Shown: positions 9,507 to 18,660, numbered from the stretch's first letter. The stretch: 64,000 bases of DNA from Rodentibacter sp. JRC1 (GCF_020521555.1 NZ_BPWA01000001.1:992001-1056000); one strand, 5' to 3'. Translations and numbers: made by a program. The notes: a model not told the origin generated them from the sequence alone.

Positions 9507-10139
9507 ATGGATCTTCACAATATCCGAGAAGAATACCGTAAACGGGCACTCTCACAACATGATTGCAATGAAAACCCTATTTCACAATTTGAATTATGGA
9601 TGAATGAAGCCATTACAGGTCAAGTTAATGAGCCCACTGCAATGAACTTGGCGACAGTAAATCAAGATGGAAAACCAAGTAGCCGAATGGTGTTATTAAA
9701 AGAAGTGAATAAACAAGGTTTTGTATTTTTTACGAATTATCACAGCCACAAAGGGCGAAATATTGAACATAATCCTTATGTCGCCCTCACTTTCTTTTGG
9801 GCGGAATTAGAACGCCAAGTACGCATTGAAGGCAAAGCAATAAAAATACCTGCCGAACAATCCGATGAATATTTTGCAACCCGCCCTTACACCAGTCGTA
9901 TCGGAGCTTGGGCAAGCGAACAAAGTGCGGTTATTTCCGGCTATAAATCTTTACTGGCGAAAGCCGCACTGATTGCCGCCAAACACCCTATCAGCGTACC
10001 ACGTCCCGAGCACTGGGGAGGTTATTTAGTCGAGCCGGATTGCATTGAATTTTGGCAAGGCCGCCCAAGCCGTTTACACGATCGTATTCGTTATCGTTTG
10101 GAAAATAATGATTGGATTCGTGAACGCCTTTCACCTTGA
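9507..10139 (+). CDS. pdxH: pyridoxamine 5'-phosphate oxidase
   Basis: FMN enzyme that oxidises pyridoxine/pyridoxamine 5'-phosphate to pyridoxal phosphate. Recognised by FMN-site segments [10 protein letters not shown] and [11 protein letters not shown], by ASEQSAVI, and by the C-terminal PLP-binding [15 protein letters not shown]. 210 aa, normal length. The ATG at 9507 is preceded by a very strong AAGGAGG. The stop codon abuts the 109-bp repeat at 10140. Confidence 0.96.
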   Translation: MDLHNIREEYRKRALSQHDCNENPISQFELWMNEAITGQVNEPTAMNLATVNQDGKPSSRMVLLKEVNKQGFVFFTNYHSHKGRNIEHNPYVALTFFWAELERQVRIEGKAIKIPAEQSDEYFATRPYTSRIGAWASEQSAVISGYKSLLAKAALIAAKHPISVPRPEHWGGYLVEPDCIEFWQGRPSRLHDRIRYRLENNDWIRERLSP

Positions 10140-10248
10140 TATAGTAAATTAAATTTTAAAATATTGACGATCATTGCTTCGCCTTACCGTGCTATCTGCA
10201 CTGTGTTCGGCTTGCGGCTTTGTATCCATTTAAATTTAATTCACTATA
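10140..10248. repeat. Neisseria-like inverted-repeat element, copy 1
   Basis: Ends TATAGTAAATTAAATTT and AAATTTAATTCACTATA form terminal inverted repeats. The interior contains CTTCGCCTTACCGTGC and GGCTTGCGGCTTTGTATCC. It is the reverse complement of the element at 19953-20058 with about four bases in five identical by eye. It starts one base after the pdxH stop and ends 12 bp before the next gene's ATG. Confidence 0.85.
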
Positions 10249-10260
10249 AAAATAAGAAAA

Positions 10261-11058
10261 ATGACCGCACTTTCTAAACTTGATCATCTTTATGTACCGC
10301 TGCACCGCCTTATTCCTTTTTCGAATGTGGAAGGACAAGGCAATCGTACTAGTATTTTTCTGCAGGGTTGTAAGCTTAATTGCCTGTATTGCCATAATCC
10401 GGAAACAATTCCACGCTATGCCGAAGGGGTGAAACAAGTGAGCCTTCGCTATCTTTACGATCAAGTAATGGAGGCCACGCCTTTTATTCGTGGCGTAACG
10501 ATTTCAGGCGGAGAACCTACGCTTCACTATAAAAAACTTCTCCCTCTCTTTGAAGCATTACGCTTGCAAGGTTTAACCTGCTATCTCGATAGCAGTGGTT
10601 TTTTTGATTTCGAAAAGATCCTCCCGTTGATTAATGTTACCGATAAATTTCTGTTCGATCTAAAAGGCGAAGGCTTAGGCTTACAATCCCTTTGTTTTGA
10701 CAGACAAAATCGTAGCGGTATGGTTTATCATCAAATAATTCCGACGGAACAGCGAATTAAAACGGATAATCTTACGCACAACTTAACCAACCTTTCAAAA
10801 CTACTTTCCCTCAATAAGGTGGAAGAAGTGCGGTTGGTTTTTATAAAGAATTTTTTTGATGCTTTCAAACTCATTGAGCAAACCGCTCGGTTACTTAAAC
10901 CTCACCCACAGATTCTGCTAAAAATTATTCGTGTTCACACTAAAGGTGTGCGTGATGAAGAAGGATTGAAACCTTTTGTACCGACTCAGGCAGAAACGGA
11001 TCAACTGGCTGATTACGCCAAAAAATGTGGACTCAATCACATATTGACAATTTATTAG
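10261..11058 (+). CDS. radical-SAM glycyl-radical-enzyme activase, YjjW-like, compact form
   Basis: A 265-residue radical SAM protein with the cluster motif CKLNCLYC (C37, C41, C44; CX3CX2C) preceded by IPFSNVEGQGNRTSIFLQG, as in PFL-activase-like enzymes. TISGGEPTLHY is the SAM-binding GGE motif. The order with nupC and deoD matches the yjjW neighbourhood I recall from H. influenzae. E. coli YjjW carries a ferredoxin-like insert with two further Cys clusters; that insert is absent here. No glycyl-radical protein (YjjI) precedes it. The first codons ATGACCGCACTT are themselves an uptake-signal word. Substrate unknown. Confidence 0.75.
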   Translation: MTALSKLDHLYVPLHRLIPFSNVEGQGNRTSIFLQGCKLNCLYCHNPETIPRYAEGVKQVSLRYLYDQVMEATPFIRGVTISGGEPTLHYKKLLPLFEALRLQGLTCYLDSSGFFDFEKILPLINVTDKFLFDLKGEGLGLQSLCFDRQNRSGMVYHQIIPTEQRIKTDNLTHNLTNLSKLLSLNKVEEVRLVFIKNFFDAFKLIEQTARLLKPHPQILLKIIRVHTKGVRDEEGLKPFVPTQAETDQLADYAKKCGLNHILTIY

Positions 11059-11156
11059 AGGATTACATTACATTTTTTGGAAAAAGTTCACACAATTTAG
11101 AAAAAAAACAGTAAAATTACGCCGATTTTTATCTTTAGCGATTGTGAGGTGTATAT

Positions 11157-12404
11157 ATGAGTGTTTTAATGAGTATTCTTGGTATGGTGGTATTAATTGC
11201 CATCGCATTTTTGTTATCAAATAATCGTCGATCGATTAATTGGCGAACCGTATTAGGGGCGTTTGCAATCCAACTTGGATTTGCCGCCCTTATTTTATAT
11301 GTGCCGGCAGGCCAAAAAGCATTAGGTGCAACGGCAGATGCGGTGGCAAATGTTATTGCTTACGGCAACGAGGGAATAAACTTCGTATTTGGCGGACTTG
11401 CCGATCCAAGCAATCTTGGTTTTATCTTTGCCGTAAAAGTACTTCCTATTATCGTCTTCTTCTCCGGCTTAGTCTCTATACTTTATTATTTAGGCATTAT
11501 GCACGTAGTAATAAAAATCATCGGTGGCGCATTACAAAAACTATTAGGTACGTCAAAAGCGGAATCGCTGTCTGCCGCTGCAAATATTTTCGTTGGTCAA
11601 ACCGAAGCGCCATTGGTGGTAAAACCTTATGTTAGCCGAATGACCGAATCTGAGCTTTTTGCCATTATGGTGGGCGGAACCGCCTCCATTGCAGGTTCAG
11701 TAATGGCGGGTTATGCCGGAATGGGCGTGCCTTTGACTTACTTAATCGCCGCCTCATTTATGGCTGCGCCGGCAGGTCTATTATTTGCGAAAATTCTTTA
11801 CCCTCAAACGCAGCAATTTACGGATATTCAACCTGAATCGGATAATGAAGCAAAACCGTCTAATGTCTTAGAAGCAATGGCCGGTGGTGCAAGTGCCGGT
11901 ATGCAATTAGCATTAAACGTCGGCGCAATGCTTATCGCCTTTGTGGCATTAATTGCGTTAATTAACGGCATCTTGGGCGGTATCGGTGGCTGGTTCGGTT
12001 ATGGCGAACTCACCTTACAGTCTATCTTCGGTTGGATCTTTAAACCTCTCGCTTACTTAATCGGCGTATCTTGGGAAGAATCCGGTATCGCAGGTCAAAT
12101 GATCGGAATGAAATTAGCGGTAAACGAATTTGTCGGTTATCTTGAATTTGCTAAATATTTACAACCGGATACCACTGTCGTATTAACAGAAAAAACCAAA
12201 GCGATTATTACTTTCGCACTTTGCGGTTTCGCCAACTTCAGCTCTATCGCAATCCTCATCGGTGGTTTAGGCGGTATGGCACCGAATCGCCGTGGCGATA
12301 TCGCCCGTTTAGGCTTAAAAGCCGTTATTGCCGGTACGCTTGCGAACTTAATGAGTGCAACCATTGCCGGTCTTTTCATAGAATTAAGTGGTGCCGTACT
12401 CTAA
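11157..12404 (+). CDS. nupC: concentrative nucleoside transporter NupC
   Basis: CNT-family H+/nucleoside symporter in the inner membrane, 415 aa with about ten hydrophobic helices. Family segments include the substrate-site stretch [14 protein letters not shown] and, near the C-terminus, [20 protein letters not shown]. The ATG at 11157 follows GTGAGGTG. The purine nucleoside phosphorylase deoD follows, so imported nucleosides can be split at once. Confidence 0.93.
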   Translation: MSVLMSILGMVVLIAIAFLLSNNRRSINWRTVLGAFAIQLGFAALILYVPAGQKALGATADAVANVIAYGNEGINFVFGGLADPSNLGFIFAVKVLPIIVFFSGLVSILYYLGIMHVVIKIIGGALQKLLGTSKAESLSAAANIFVGQTEAPLVVKPYVSRMTESELFAIMVGGTASIAGSVMAGYAGMGVPLTYLIAASFMAAPAGLLFAKILYPQTQQFTDIQPESDNEAKPSNVLEAMAGGASAGMQLALNVGAMLIAFVALIALINGILGGIGGWFGYGELTLQSIFGWIFKPLAYLIGVSWEESGIAGQMIGMKLAVNEFVGYLEFAKYLQPDTTVVLTEKTKAIITFALCGFANFSSIAILIGGLGGMAPNRRGDIARLGLKAVIAGTLANLMSATIAGLFIELSGAVL

Positions 12405-12432
12405 AAGTGCGGTCAAAATTCGGACTGTTTTT

Positions 12433-12461
12433 GCACCACGGTTACACGTGGTGCCTTTATT
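12433..12461 (+). terminator. hairpin between nupC and deoD
   Basis: GCACCACG pairs with CGTGGTGC over a 6-base loop, followed by CTTTATTTT. It lies 29 bp past the nupC stop and 28 bp before the deoD ATG, so it probably attenuates deoD expression rather than fully separating the genes. Confidence 0.75.
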
Positions 12462-12488
12462 TTAATTCAATCAAAAGAGGGAAATACA

Positions 12489-13208
12489 ATGACTCCACAT
12501 ATTAACGCACCTGAAGGCGCATTTGCTGATACCGTACTAATGCCAGGCGATCCGCTTCGAGCAAAATATATCGCAGAAACATTTTTAGAAGATGTGAAAG
12601 AAGTGACGAATGTACGTAATATGCTTGGTTTCACCGGCACTTACAAAGGCCGCAAAATTTCGGTGATGGGACACGGTATGGGTATTCCGTCTTGCTCTAT
12701 TTACACAAAAGAATTAATCACAGAATACGGCGTAAAAAAAATCATTCGTGTAGGTTCTTGCGGTGCAGTAAAAATGGACGTGAAAGTTCGTGATGTAATC
12801 ATTGGTTTAGGAGCTTGTACCGATTCTAAAGTCAATCGCATTCGTTTCAAAGATAACGACTTTGCGGCGATTGCCGACTTCGGTTTAACCAGCGCAGCGG
12901 TTGAAGCGGCGAAACAAAAAGGCATTGCAGTAAAAGTGGGCAATCTTTTCTCTGCCGATTTATTCTACACACCGGATGTAGAAATGTTCGATGTAATGGA
13001 AAAATACGGCATTCTCGGCGTTGAAATGGAAGCTGCCGGTATTTATGGCGTTGCCGCTGAATTTGGCGCACGAGCGTTAACCATTTGTACGGTTTCCGAC
13101 CATATCCGCACACACGAACAAACCAGCCCTGAAGAGCGTCAATTAACCTTCAATGAAATGATAGAAATCGCGTTAGAAAGTGTGTTAATTGATGATAAAA
13201 ATGCCTAA
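12489..13208 (+). CDS. deoD: purine nucleoside phosphorylase DeoD-type
   Basis: Phosphorolysis of purine nucleosides to free base plus (deoxy)ribose-1-phosphate. It is 239 aa, the same length as E. coli DeoD. Conserved residues include His4, the phosphate-binding [13 protein letters not shown] (Gly20, Arg24), RVGSCGA at 87-93, [10 protein letters not shown] at 177-186 and the catalytic Asp204 in [18 protein letters not shown] ribosome-binding site precedes the ATG. Confidence 0.96.
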   Translation: MTPHINAPEGAFADTVLMPGDPLRAKYIAETFLEDVKEVTNVRNMLGFTGTYKGRKISVMGHGMGIPSCSIYTKELITEYGVKKIIRVGSCGAVKMDVKVRDVIIGLGACTDSKVNRIRFKDNDFAAIADFGLTSAAVEAAKQKGIAVKVGNLFSADLFYTPDVEMFDVMEKYGILGVEMEAAGIYGVAAEFGARALTICTVSDHIRTHEQTSPEERQLTFNEMIEIALESVLIDDKNA

Positions 13209-13225
13209 TTTGTGCAACTAAAGTA

Positions 13226-13378
13226 CGGTATTATTTAGCGCTTGCACAAAACAGAGTAGGGTGTGTTTTAGCCAAAGGTGTAACGCACCATTAAACCCAA
13301 GTTTGGTGCGTTACGGCAAGCCTAACGCACCCTACATTTGAATTAAAAACAGCCTTTTGTGCAACCGCTAAAATAGAG
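13226..13378. repeat. MITE-like repeat, copy F
   Basis: Left end CGGTATTATTTAGCGCTTGC, right end GCAACCGCTAAAATAGAG; the core contains GTGTAACGCACC and GGTGCGTTACGGCAAGCC. Both ends share a G-to-T change relative to the consensus GTAGC. It lies between the deoD stop and the IS3-family element. Confidence 0.8.
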
Positions 13379-13450
13379 AAAGAGCGGTCAAATTTGATCT
13401 GCCCCCCAAAAGTTGGACAAAATAAACCAACTTAGTCAGGGGCAGATTTT

Positions 13451-13978
13451 ATGACCAAATACAATCAAACATTCAAACAACAAGCCATCGATTTTTATCT
13501 TAAAAATCACTTAGATGTTTCACTTACAAAAAAACAATTTCAACTTTCCGACACCACCTTAAGACGTTGGATTACCCAATATCAACATTCAGGCAATGCA
13601 GGGCTTGCCCTATTGCCCGGCAAACGCATTTATTCCGCTGAATTTAAATATCAAGTCATCCTTGCCGTTCAAAAAGGGGATTTCTCTGCAAGGCAAGCGA
13701 CAATCCATTTCGGCATAAGTAATTCAGGTCTTATCAGCCAATGGTTGAAAGCCTTTGAAAAAGACGGTATAAACGGTTTACACCCCAAACCGAAAGGAAG
13801 ACCGACAATGTCCCCGAAAAAACCAAAATACGCCAAAATGCCACCGCCGCCGAAGACCGAAGAAGACCGCTTACGGTTAAGGATTTTGGAGCTTGAAGCG
13901 GAGGTGGCATTTCTAAAAAAGTTGGACGAAGTGATACGGGAGGAAGAAGCCGAACGGCGGCGATTATCCAAAGATTGA
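13451..13978 (+). CDS. IS3-family transposase OrfA (DNA-binding subunit)
   Basis: 175 residues with two helix-turn-helix segments (about 5-45, containing LTKKQFQLSDTTLRRW, and about 57-97, containing SARQATIHFGISNSGLISQW). A leucine-rich coiled segment near the C-terminus (LRLRILELEAEVAFLKKLDE) is typical of OrfA multimerisation. Two HTH domains point to the IS150 group. The protein binds the terminal inverted repeats, and its last codons overlap the orfB frame. Confidence 0.9.
   Translation: MTKYNQTFKQQAIDFYLKNHLDVSLTKKQFQLSDTTLRRWITQYQHSGNAGLALLPGKRIYSAEFKYQVILAVQKGDFSARQATIHFGISNSGLISQWLKAFEKDGINGLHPKPKGRPTMSPKKPKYAKMPPPPKTEEDRLRLRILELEAEVAFLKKLDEVIREEEAERRRLSKD
13915..13921 (+). promoter_or_regulatory. 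programmed -1 frameshift heptamer A_AAA_AAG
   Basis: In the orfA reading frame the sequence reads CTA AAA AAG, the classic A AAA AAG slippery heptamer. The -1 frame is open from here through the orfB start region at 13975. Slippage would give a fused OrfAB transposase of about 444 residues. Confidence 0.85.
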
Positions 13979-14784
13979 GAGGGACGTTTCCGCTTAACAT
14001 CTTGCTTTCATTGGCAAATTTGTCTCGTAGTGTGTTTTTCTATCATTTAAAGCCGAAGGCGGATAAAAATACCGCACTTAAAGCGGAAATCAGGCGGATT
14101 AAAGCAGAAAATCCGGCGTATGGTTATCGCCGAGTAAGTGCGTTATTGAAAGGCGTTAATCACAAACGGGTACAACACTTAATCCAACAAATGGGGCTAC
14201 AGGTGAAGGGCAAAAAAGCGAGAAAGTACGCCGCCTATCGCGGTGAAATCGGAAACATCGCCCCAAACCGCTTACAACGGGATTTCACCACAACCCGACC
14301 AAACGAAAAATGGCTTACCGACATCACGGAAATCAAAGCCAAAGACGGCAGTAAATGTTACGTCTCACCGATTTTAGACTGCTTCAACTCGGAAATCATC
14401 AGCGTTGCTATCAGTCGAAGCCCGAATTGGCAACAAGTGAAAGTAATGTTGCAACAAGCGGTCGAAAAATTACCCAAAGAGGCGAAGCCGATACTGCATT
14501 CGGACCAAGGTTGGCAATATCAAATGTGTGCGTATCAACGCATCTTACAAGAAAACGGCATAGTGCAGAGTATGTCAAGAAAGGGAAACTGCCTAGATAA
14601 TGCGATGATGGAGAGCTTTTTCGGGCGGATGAAAACGGAATGTATCTATGGTAAGCATTTTGACAATGCCGAGGAGGTTGCACAAGCGGTGAGGGAGTAT
14701 ATACGGTATTACAATGAGGAACGAATACAATTAAAATTAAACGGCTTGAGCCCGATACAATATCGAACTCAAACCATGTGTTAA
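13975..14784 (+). CDS. IS3-family transposase OrfB (DDE catalytic subunit)
   Basis: rve-type DDE integrase core with Asp116 (WLTDITEI), Asp177 (ILHSDQGWQYQ) and Glu213 (NAMMESFFGRMK), a D-35-E spacing. An HTH_21-type segment (YGYRRVSALL) precedes it. The first possible start is a weak TTG at 13975 overlapping the orfA stop, so expression most likely depends on the -1 frameshift at 13915-13921. No frameshift or premature stop is seen. Confidence 0.92.
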   Translation: MRGTFPLNILLSLANLSRSVFFYHLKPKADKNTALKAEIRRIKAENPAYGYRRVSALLKGVNHKRVQHLIQQMGLQVKGKKARKYAAYRGEIGNIAPNRLQRDFTTTRPNEKWLTDITEIKAKDGSKCYVSPILDCFNSEIISVAISRSPNWQQVKVMLQQAVEKLPKEAKPILHSDQGWQYQMCAYQRILQENGIVQSMSRKGNCLDNAMMESFFGRMKTECIYGKHFDNAEEVAQAVREYIRYYNEERIQLKLNGLSPIQYRTQTMC

Positions 14785-14835
14785 ATGGTCTAACTTTTTG
14801 GGGTCAGATCAATTCGACCGCTTTTTCATATCATT

Positions 14836-16059
14836 TTATCGTCTTGGTAAATAACGAACCGGATCCACCGATTTACCTTTGTAACGAATTTCAAAATGGA
14901 GTTTCACACTATTGGTACCCGAGCTTCCCATTTTGGCAATTTCTTGACCCGCTTTGACTTCTTGCTGGTCGCTGACAAGGATTCTATCGTTATGCGCATA
15001 AGCACTCAAGAAATCATCATTGTGTTTAATAATGATCAAATTGCCGTAACCGCGTAATGCGTTACCGGCATACACAACACGCCCTGCCGCCGCCGCTTTC
15101 ACCGCTTGTCCGCGCGAACCGGCAATATCAATCCCTTTATTGCCGCCGTCCGAGTTAGAGAACCCTTGAATAATATTGCCACTTGCGGGCCATAACCATG
15201 AGATGTTAGAAATAACCGGAGCCGCTACATTTGCGTTTACCGGTGTGGTATTTCCTGTCGCTGCAGGCGTTGTAGGAACATTTGCTGGTGTGTTATAAGC
15301 CGGTGCAGAGGAAGGAACGCCTGCACCGGATTTAATTGGCCCTATAATCGTACCATCAGAGCCTATTTTCGTACCATTTGCACCGGCGGTATAAGTCACC
15401 GCTGGTTCAACAGGTTTTGCCGTAGAAGCAGTTTCCGTTGCATTAACCGGCACAGTAGTTGTTACCGTTTTAGTAGTACATTTACCGATTTTTAAAGTTT
15501 GACCGATACTTAAACTATAAGGCTCTGACATATTATTCATTGCCGCAAGTTCTTTTACATCCATTCCTGCCAAGTAAGCAATAAGGAACATCGTATCGCC
15601 TTTATTCACTTTATAAGTGCCGCCTTTGTAAGAGCCTTTTTGAATTTGGCTATAATCCGGCGCATTGGTATTCGGATTTCTCGGCACATTGATTGCAATG
15701 GAATTGGTACAATCCGAAACGGTCTTTGTAATGGTTTTGGTTTGTGACTGTGTTGGCGCAATCGGTGCTGTTACTGTCGGAGCCGTAGGCTGAACCGGTT
15801 GATAAGTCGGCTGAAAATTCGGTTGCGGTGTTTGCGTTCCAGTTGGAACATTACTACCTACGTTGTTTGAACCCATCGTATTCGGCATATTACTTCGTTG
15901 AATCTCAGGCTGCCAACTTCCGTTACGGTTTCCATCAACCGGTTGCATAATTCCCGGAGACAGTGTCCCATCGGCATTTTCAATAGGTGCTTGCGTGTTT
16001 GATGAACACGCAGTTAAAATCGCAGCACTCAGGGGTAATAATAAAAACGATTTTTTCAT
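14836..16059 (-). CDS. nlpD: murein hydrolase activator NlpD (lipoprotein LppB)
   Basis: Lipoprotein of 407 aa: the signal ends LTAC, with lipidated Cys18. A Pro/Thr/Gln-rich linker, a LysM domain at about 148-193 (YKVNKGDTMFLIAYLAG) and a C-terminal M23 (LytM) domain at about 300-405 follow. The LytM domain has KGIDIAG where active enzymes have a zinc-binding His, as in E. coli NlpD, so it is expected to activate the amidase AmiC at the septum rather than cut murein itself. It is last in the truD-surE-yqaA-lipoprotein-nlpD run. In E. coli rpoS follows nlpD; here an IS3-family element lies there. Confidence 0.93.
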   Translation of the reverse strand: MKKSFLLLPLSAAILTACSSNTQAPIENADGTLSPGIMQPVDGNRNGSWQPEIQRSNMPNTMGSNNVGSNVPTGTQTPQPNFQPTYQPVQPTAPTVTAPIAPTQSQTKTITKTVSDCTNSIAINVPRNPNTNAPDYSQIQKGSYKGGTYKVNKGDTMFLIAYLAGMDVKELAAMNNMSEPYSLSIGQTLKIGKCTTKTVTTTVPVNATETASTAKPVEPAVTYTAGANGTKIGSDGTIIGPIKSGAGVPSSAPAYNTPANVPTTPAATGNTTPVNANVAAPVISNISWLWPASGNIIQGFSNSDGGNKGIDIAGSRGQAVKAAAAGRVVYAGNALRGYGNLIIIKHNDDFLSAYAHNDRILVSDQQEVKAGQEIAKMGSSGTNSVKLHFEIRYKGKSVDPVRYLPRR

Positions 16060-16072
16060 TTATTCTTCCTTT

Positions 16073-16258
16073 TTATTTCATTGTATTTGGCATAGCTTGA
16101 TGTTCGATTTCCGGCATAAAACTGCCGCCTGCGACAGCGCCCGTCCCTTCCACCGGCTGCATAATACCGTTCGGTAACGCATTCGGATCTTTCACCTCAG
16201 GCGAAGAGCAAGCTGCTAAAACTAACGTCATAGACAACGCAAATAAATATTTATTCAT
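16073..16258 (-). CDS. small lipoprotein resembling the NlpD N-terminus
   Basis: 61 residues from the ATG at 16258. MNKYLFALSMTLVLAAC is a lipoprotein signal with Cys17. The mature part contains GIMQPVEG, GSFMPEI and MPNTM, which match GIMQPVDG, GSWQPEI and MPNTM near the start of the neighbouring NlpD. It therefore looks like a duplicated NlpD N-terminal segment without LysM or LytM domains. It lies 13 bp before nlpD and 11 bp after the yqaA-like gene, so it is co-transcribed. Function unknown. The upstream extension to 16318 lacks homology. Confidence 0.8.
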   Translation of the reverse strand: MNKYLFALSMTLVLAACSSPEVKDPNALPNGIMQPVEGTGAVAGGSFMPEIEHQAMPNTMK

Positions 16259-16269
16259 AACATATCCTA

Positions 16270-16845
16270 TTATTTCAAAATGAGGTAAGCGGCCACAGCA
16301 AGGGCAACAACCGACCAACCGATAACTTCAATCGATTTACGTAATTTCGCTGCAAATTTTTCGCCTCCCCAAGCAGCCAATTTCGCTACAAGTAAGAAAC
16401 GTGCCGCACGGGAAACAAATGCCGTGATCACAAACGGAAAAAATGCCATTTGCATTACACCGGCGCAAATCGTAAAAACCTTATAAGGGATCGGGCTGAA
16501 ACCGGCAACAAAGACAACCAACACGCCCCATTGTTCAAACCAACTCACCGCTTTTGCCCAATGTTCGCCGTAGCCCCATTGTTGAACGATACCTTGTACC
16601 CAATCCGTTGCAAAATAACCTATGCCATAACCTACGATACCACCAACGGCAGAAGCAATAGCCGTATAGAGCGCAAATCTGACCGCACTTTTCGGCTTTG
16701 ACATCGACATAGGGATTAACATCACATCAGGTGGAATCGGAAAAAAAATGGCTTCAATAAAACTAACAAAAGACAACCAAAATGCCGCAAAGCGATGTTT
16801 TGACCATTCCATTGTCTTATCGTACATTGCACCAAAAATATTCAT
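16270..16845 (-). CDS. YqaA/DedA-family (VTT domain) inner-membrane protein
   Basis: 191 residues with four to five hydrophobic helices. The DedA/SNARE-associated (VTT) hallmarks are FFPIPPDVMLIP near 36-47 and the Gly/Arg-containing amphipathic segment VAGFSPIPYKVFTICAGV, with a reentrant-loop arginine in SRAARF. Some members of this superfamily affect lipid-carrier recycling and membrane homeostasis; the substrate here is not known. Its position between surE and nlpD suggests an envelope role, but that is inference. Confidence 0.8.
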   Translation of the reverse strand: MNIFGAMYDKTMEWSKHRFAAFWLSFVSFIEAIFFPIPPDVMLIPMSMSKPKSAVRFALYTAIASAVGGIVGYGIGYFATDWVQGIVQQWGYGEHWAKAVSWFEQWGVLVVFVAGFSPIPYKVFTICAGVMQMAFFPFVITAFVSRAARFLLVAKLAAWGGEKFAAKLRKSIEVIGWSVVALAVAAYLILK

Positions 16846-16885
16846 TCAATATACCTTATGTCCTAAATTTAGCCAAAGCGCCACA

Positions 16886-17626
16886 TTATTCACGCTCCAA
16901 CCAATCTTGTAAAGATTGAATTGAGTGATGCGCCGTCATATCCGCCTGAATTGGCGTGATTGAAACATAACCGTTCTTCACTGCGTGAAAATCCGTCCCT
17001 TCTTGTTCATTTTCAGGCAAGCCGGCAGGCCCGATCCAATAGATTCGTTCGCCACGGGGATCTTCTTGCTTAATCACTTCCGCCGCAGAAGAGCGATAAC
17101 CTAAATGACAAACTTTGTAGCCTTTAAGTTCTTCGAAAGGTATATCAGGAACATTGATATTAATGATTTCACGTGGGTTTAATAATTGATGGTGTAATTT
17201 AGGAATCAAATCTACCACGACACGTGCCGCCGTTTCATAATGTAAACGTCCGTCTAAAGACACGGCAATTGAAGGTAATCCCAAATGGCGACCTTCTAAT
17301 GCCGCGGCGACCGTGCCGGAATAAATCGTGTCATCCCCCATATTACAGCCGGCATTAATTCCAGAAACCACCAAATCAACTTGTCCGGATAAAAAACCGT
17401 TCAATGCCAAATGCACACAATCGGCCGGTGTGCCGTTAACACAATAATCACCATTATCCAAATGACGAGGGCGTAACGGCTCAACTAAAGTAAGGGCGCT
17501 TGAAGCCGCACTGCGATTACGATCCGGTGCTACAATCACGACATCGGCGATTTTGCGCAATTCCGCCGCTAAAATTTGAATACCTTCTGCGTGAAAACCA
17601 TCATCATTACTTAATAAAATTCGCAT
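16886..17626 (-). CDS. surE: 5'/3'-nucleotidase SurE
   Basis: Metal-dependent phosphatase acting on nucleoside monophosphates. The N-terminal metal-binding motif ILLSNDDGF has Asp8 and Asp9. [15 protein letters not shown] (the conserved serine region), NGTPADCV and [23 protein letters not shown] follow. 246 aa, normal length. It begins 11 bp after the truD stop, in one operon with it. Confidence 0.95.
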   Translation of the reverse strand: MRILLSNDDGFHAEGIQILAAELRKIADVVIVAPDRNRSAASSALTLVEPLRPRHLDNGDYCVNGTPADCVHLALNGFLSGQVDLVVSGINAGCNMGDDTIYSGTVAAALEGRHLGLPSIAVSLDGRLHYETAARVVVDLIPKLHHQLLNPREIININVPDIPFEELKGYKVCHLGYRSSAAEVIKQEDPRGERIYWIGPAGLPENEQEGTDFHAVKNGYVSITPIQADMTAHHSIQSLQDWLERE

Positions 17627-17637
17627 TATATTTCCCT

Positions 17638-18660
17638 CTAATTCAATTCACTATAATTCACTAATTCTCGAACCAATGCCGTCGCATAAGAACCTGCCGG
17701 CAAATAAAAATACAGTTTTAAACCGACATCGGTAAATTGCCAATGAAGATCCTGCGCCTGCATTAATAACGGGCGACGTGCCGCTTTCATTTTCTCTTGT
17801 TTCATTAAAGATGAAAAAACATTGTGTTGTTCCACAATGGCGTTTTCAACCGAGGAAGCCATCAAATTTTCTTCGCCGATCAAAGGCGCGGTGAGTAAAA
17901 TATCCCGTTGTGCCAATCGAGTTTGCAGCGCAGCCAAATCTTCCGATTCATCGGCTTTAAACCAACTGTGGGAACCGGTTAACTGCACAATATCATTCGG
18001 CAGAACTTCCTCTGTTACACCTTGTTCAATACGTGCCGCCACAACCAAATTAAAAATTTCACTGCGTGCGGCTGAAAGATAAAAACTGCGTTTTTTACGA
18101 TCTTTCACTTTAATTTCGCCTTGCGCCCAACGCAATGCCTGCGTGAGATTATGACCGTCACGTCCAAAGCGTTGTTCCGTAAAATAATTAGGAAAACCGA
18201 CATTTTTCACAAAATCTAAGCGCACTTTTAATTCATCGGTTTCTTCCGCACCACGCAGTAAAATTTCAAAATAATTACCTTGCAGACTACCGGTTCGGAT
18301 CTTCCGATTATGGCGCGTAACCTCTAAGATTTCTACACCTTCCAATTGAAATTGACTAAAATCCGGCGTTGCTTTTCCCGGCATTTGTAAGCAAAACCAT
18401 TGTTCCGTAACGGCTTGGCGATCTTTCAAACCGGCATAACCCATATTTCGTTCCGACACACCGGCGAATTTTGCCAGTTTTTCCCCCACAAATAAGGTGT
18501 TACAGCCTGTTTTTCTTATTTTTAACGCCACAAATTCCCCCTCACCCGACATTTCATAGCCCAGCACTTCTTTCACAATGAAATCGGCACATTCCAGCTT
18601 TAAAAGTGCGGTCGATTTTGGTGGCGTTTTTAAGGTGAGATAAGGAAGTTGTTCAAGCAT
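17638..18660 (-). CDS. truD: tRNA pseudouridine(13) synthase TruD
   Basis: Converts U13 of tRNA-Glu to pseudouridine. Catalytic Asp80 lies in [11 protein letters not shown], and [14 protein letters not shown] is the TruD family motif. 340 aa, typical length. The ATG at 18660 is the first gene of the minus-strand run and faces rraB divergently across about 106 bp containing a single uptake word. Confidence 0.95.
   Translation of the reverse strand: MLEQLPYLTLKTPPKSTALLKLECADFIVKEVLGYEMSGEGEFVALKIRKTGCNTLFVGEKLAKFAGVSERNMGYAGLKDRQAVTEQWFCLQMPGKATPDFSQFQLEGVEILEVTRHNRKIRTGSLQGNYFEILLRGAEETDELKVRLDFVKNVGFPNYFTEQRFGRDGHNLTQALRWAQGEIKVKDRKKRSFYLSAARSEIFNLVVAARIEQGVTEEVLPNDIVQLTGSHSWFKADESEDLAALQTRLAQRDILLTAPLIGEENLMASSVENAIVEQHNVFSSLMKQEKMKAARRPLLMQAQDLHWQFTDVGLKLYFYLPAGSYATALVRELVNYSELN

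Larger units (their letters stand above)
13395..14811 (+). mobile_element. IS3-family insertion sequence (IS150-like organisation)
   Basis: About 1.4 kb, bounded by imperfect terminal inverted repeats: TGATCTGCCCCCCAAAAGTT at the left and, read inwards from the right, TGATCTGACCCCAAAAAGTT. The trinucleotide ATT sits just outside both ends, a plausible 3-bp target duplication. It carries orfA and orfB in overlapping frames with an A6G slippage site, the IS3-family layout. Both frames are intact, so it looks potentially active. It sits in the loop of a terminator-like dyad (see findings). Confidence 0.92.

Noticed and set aside
17640..17670. AATTCACTATAATTCACTAATTC looked like another copy of the Neisseria-like repeat end
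   Set aside because: It lies within the 3' coding end of truD, is short, and has no matching partner or element body.
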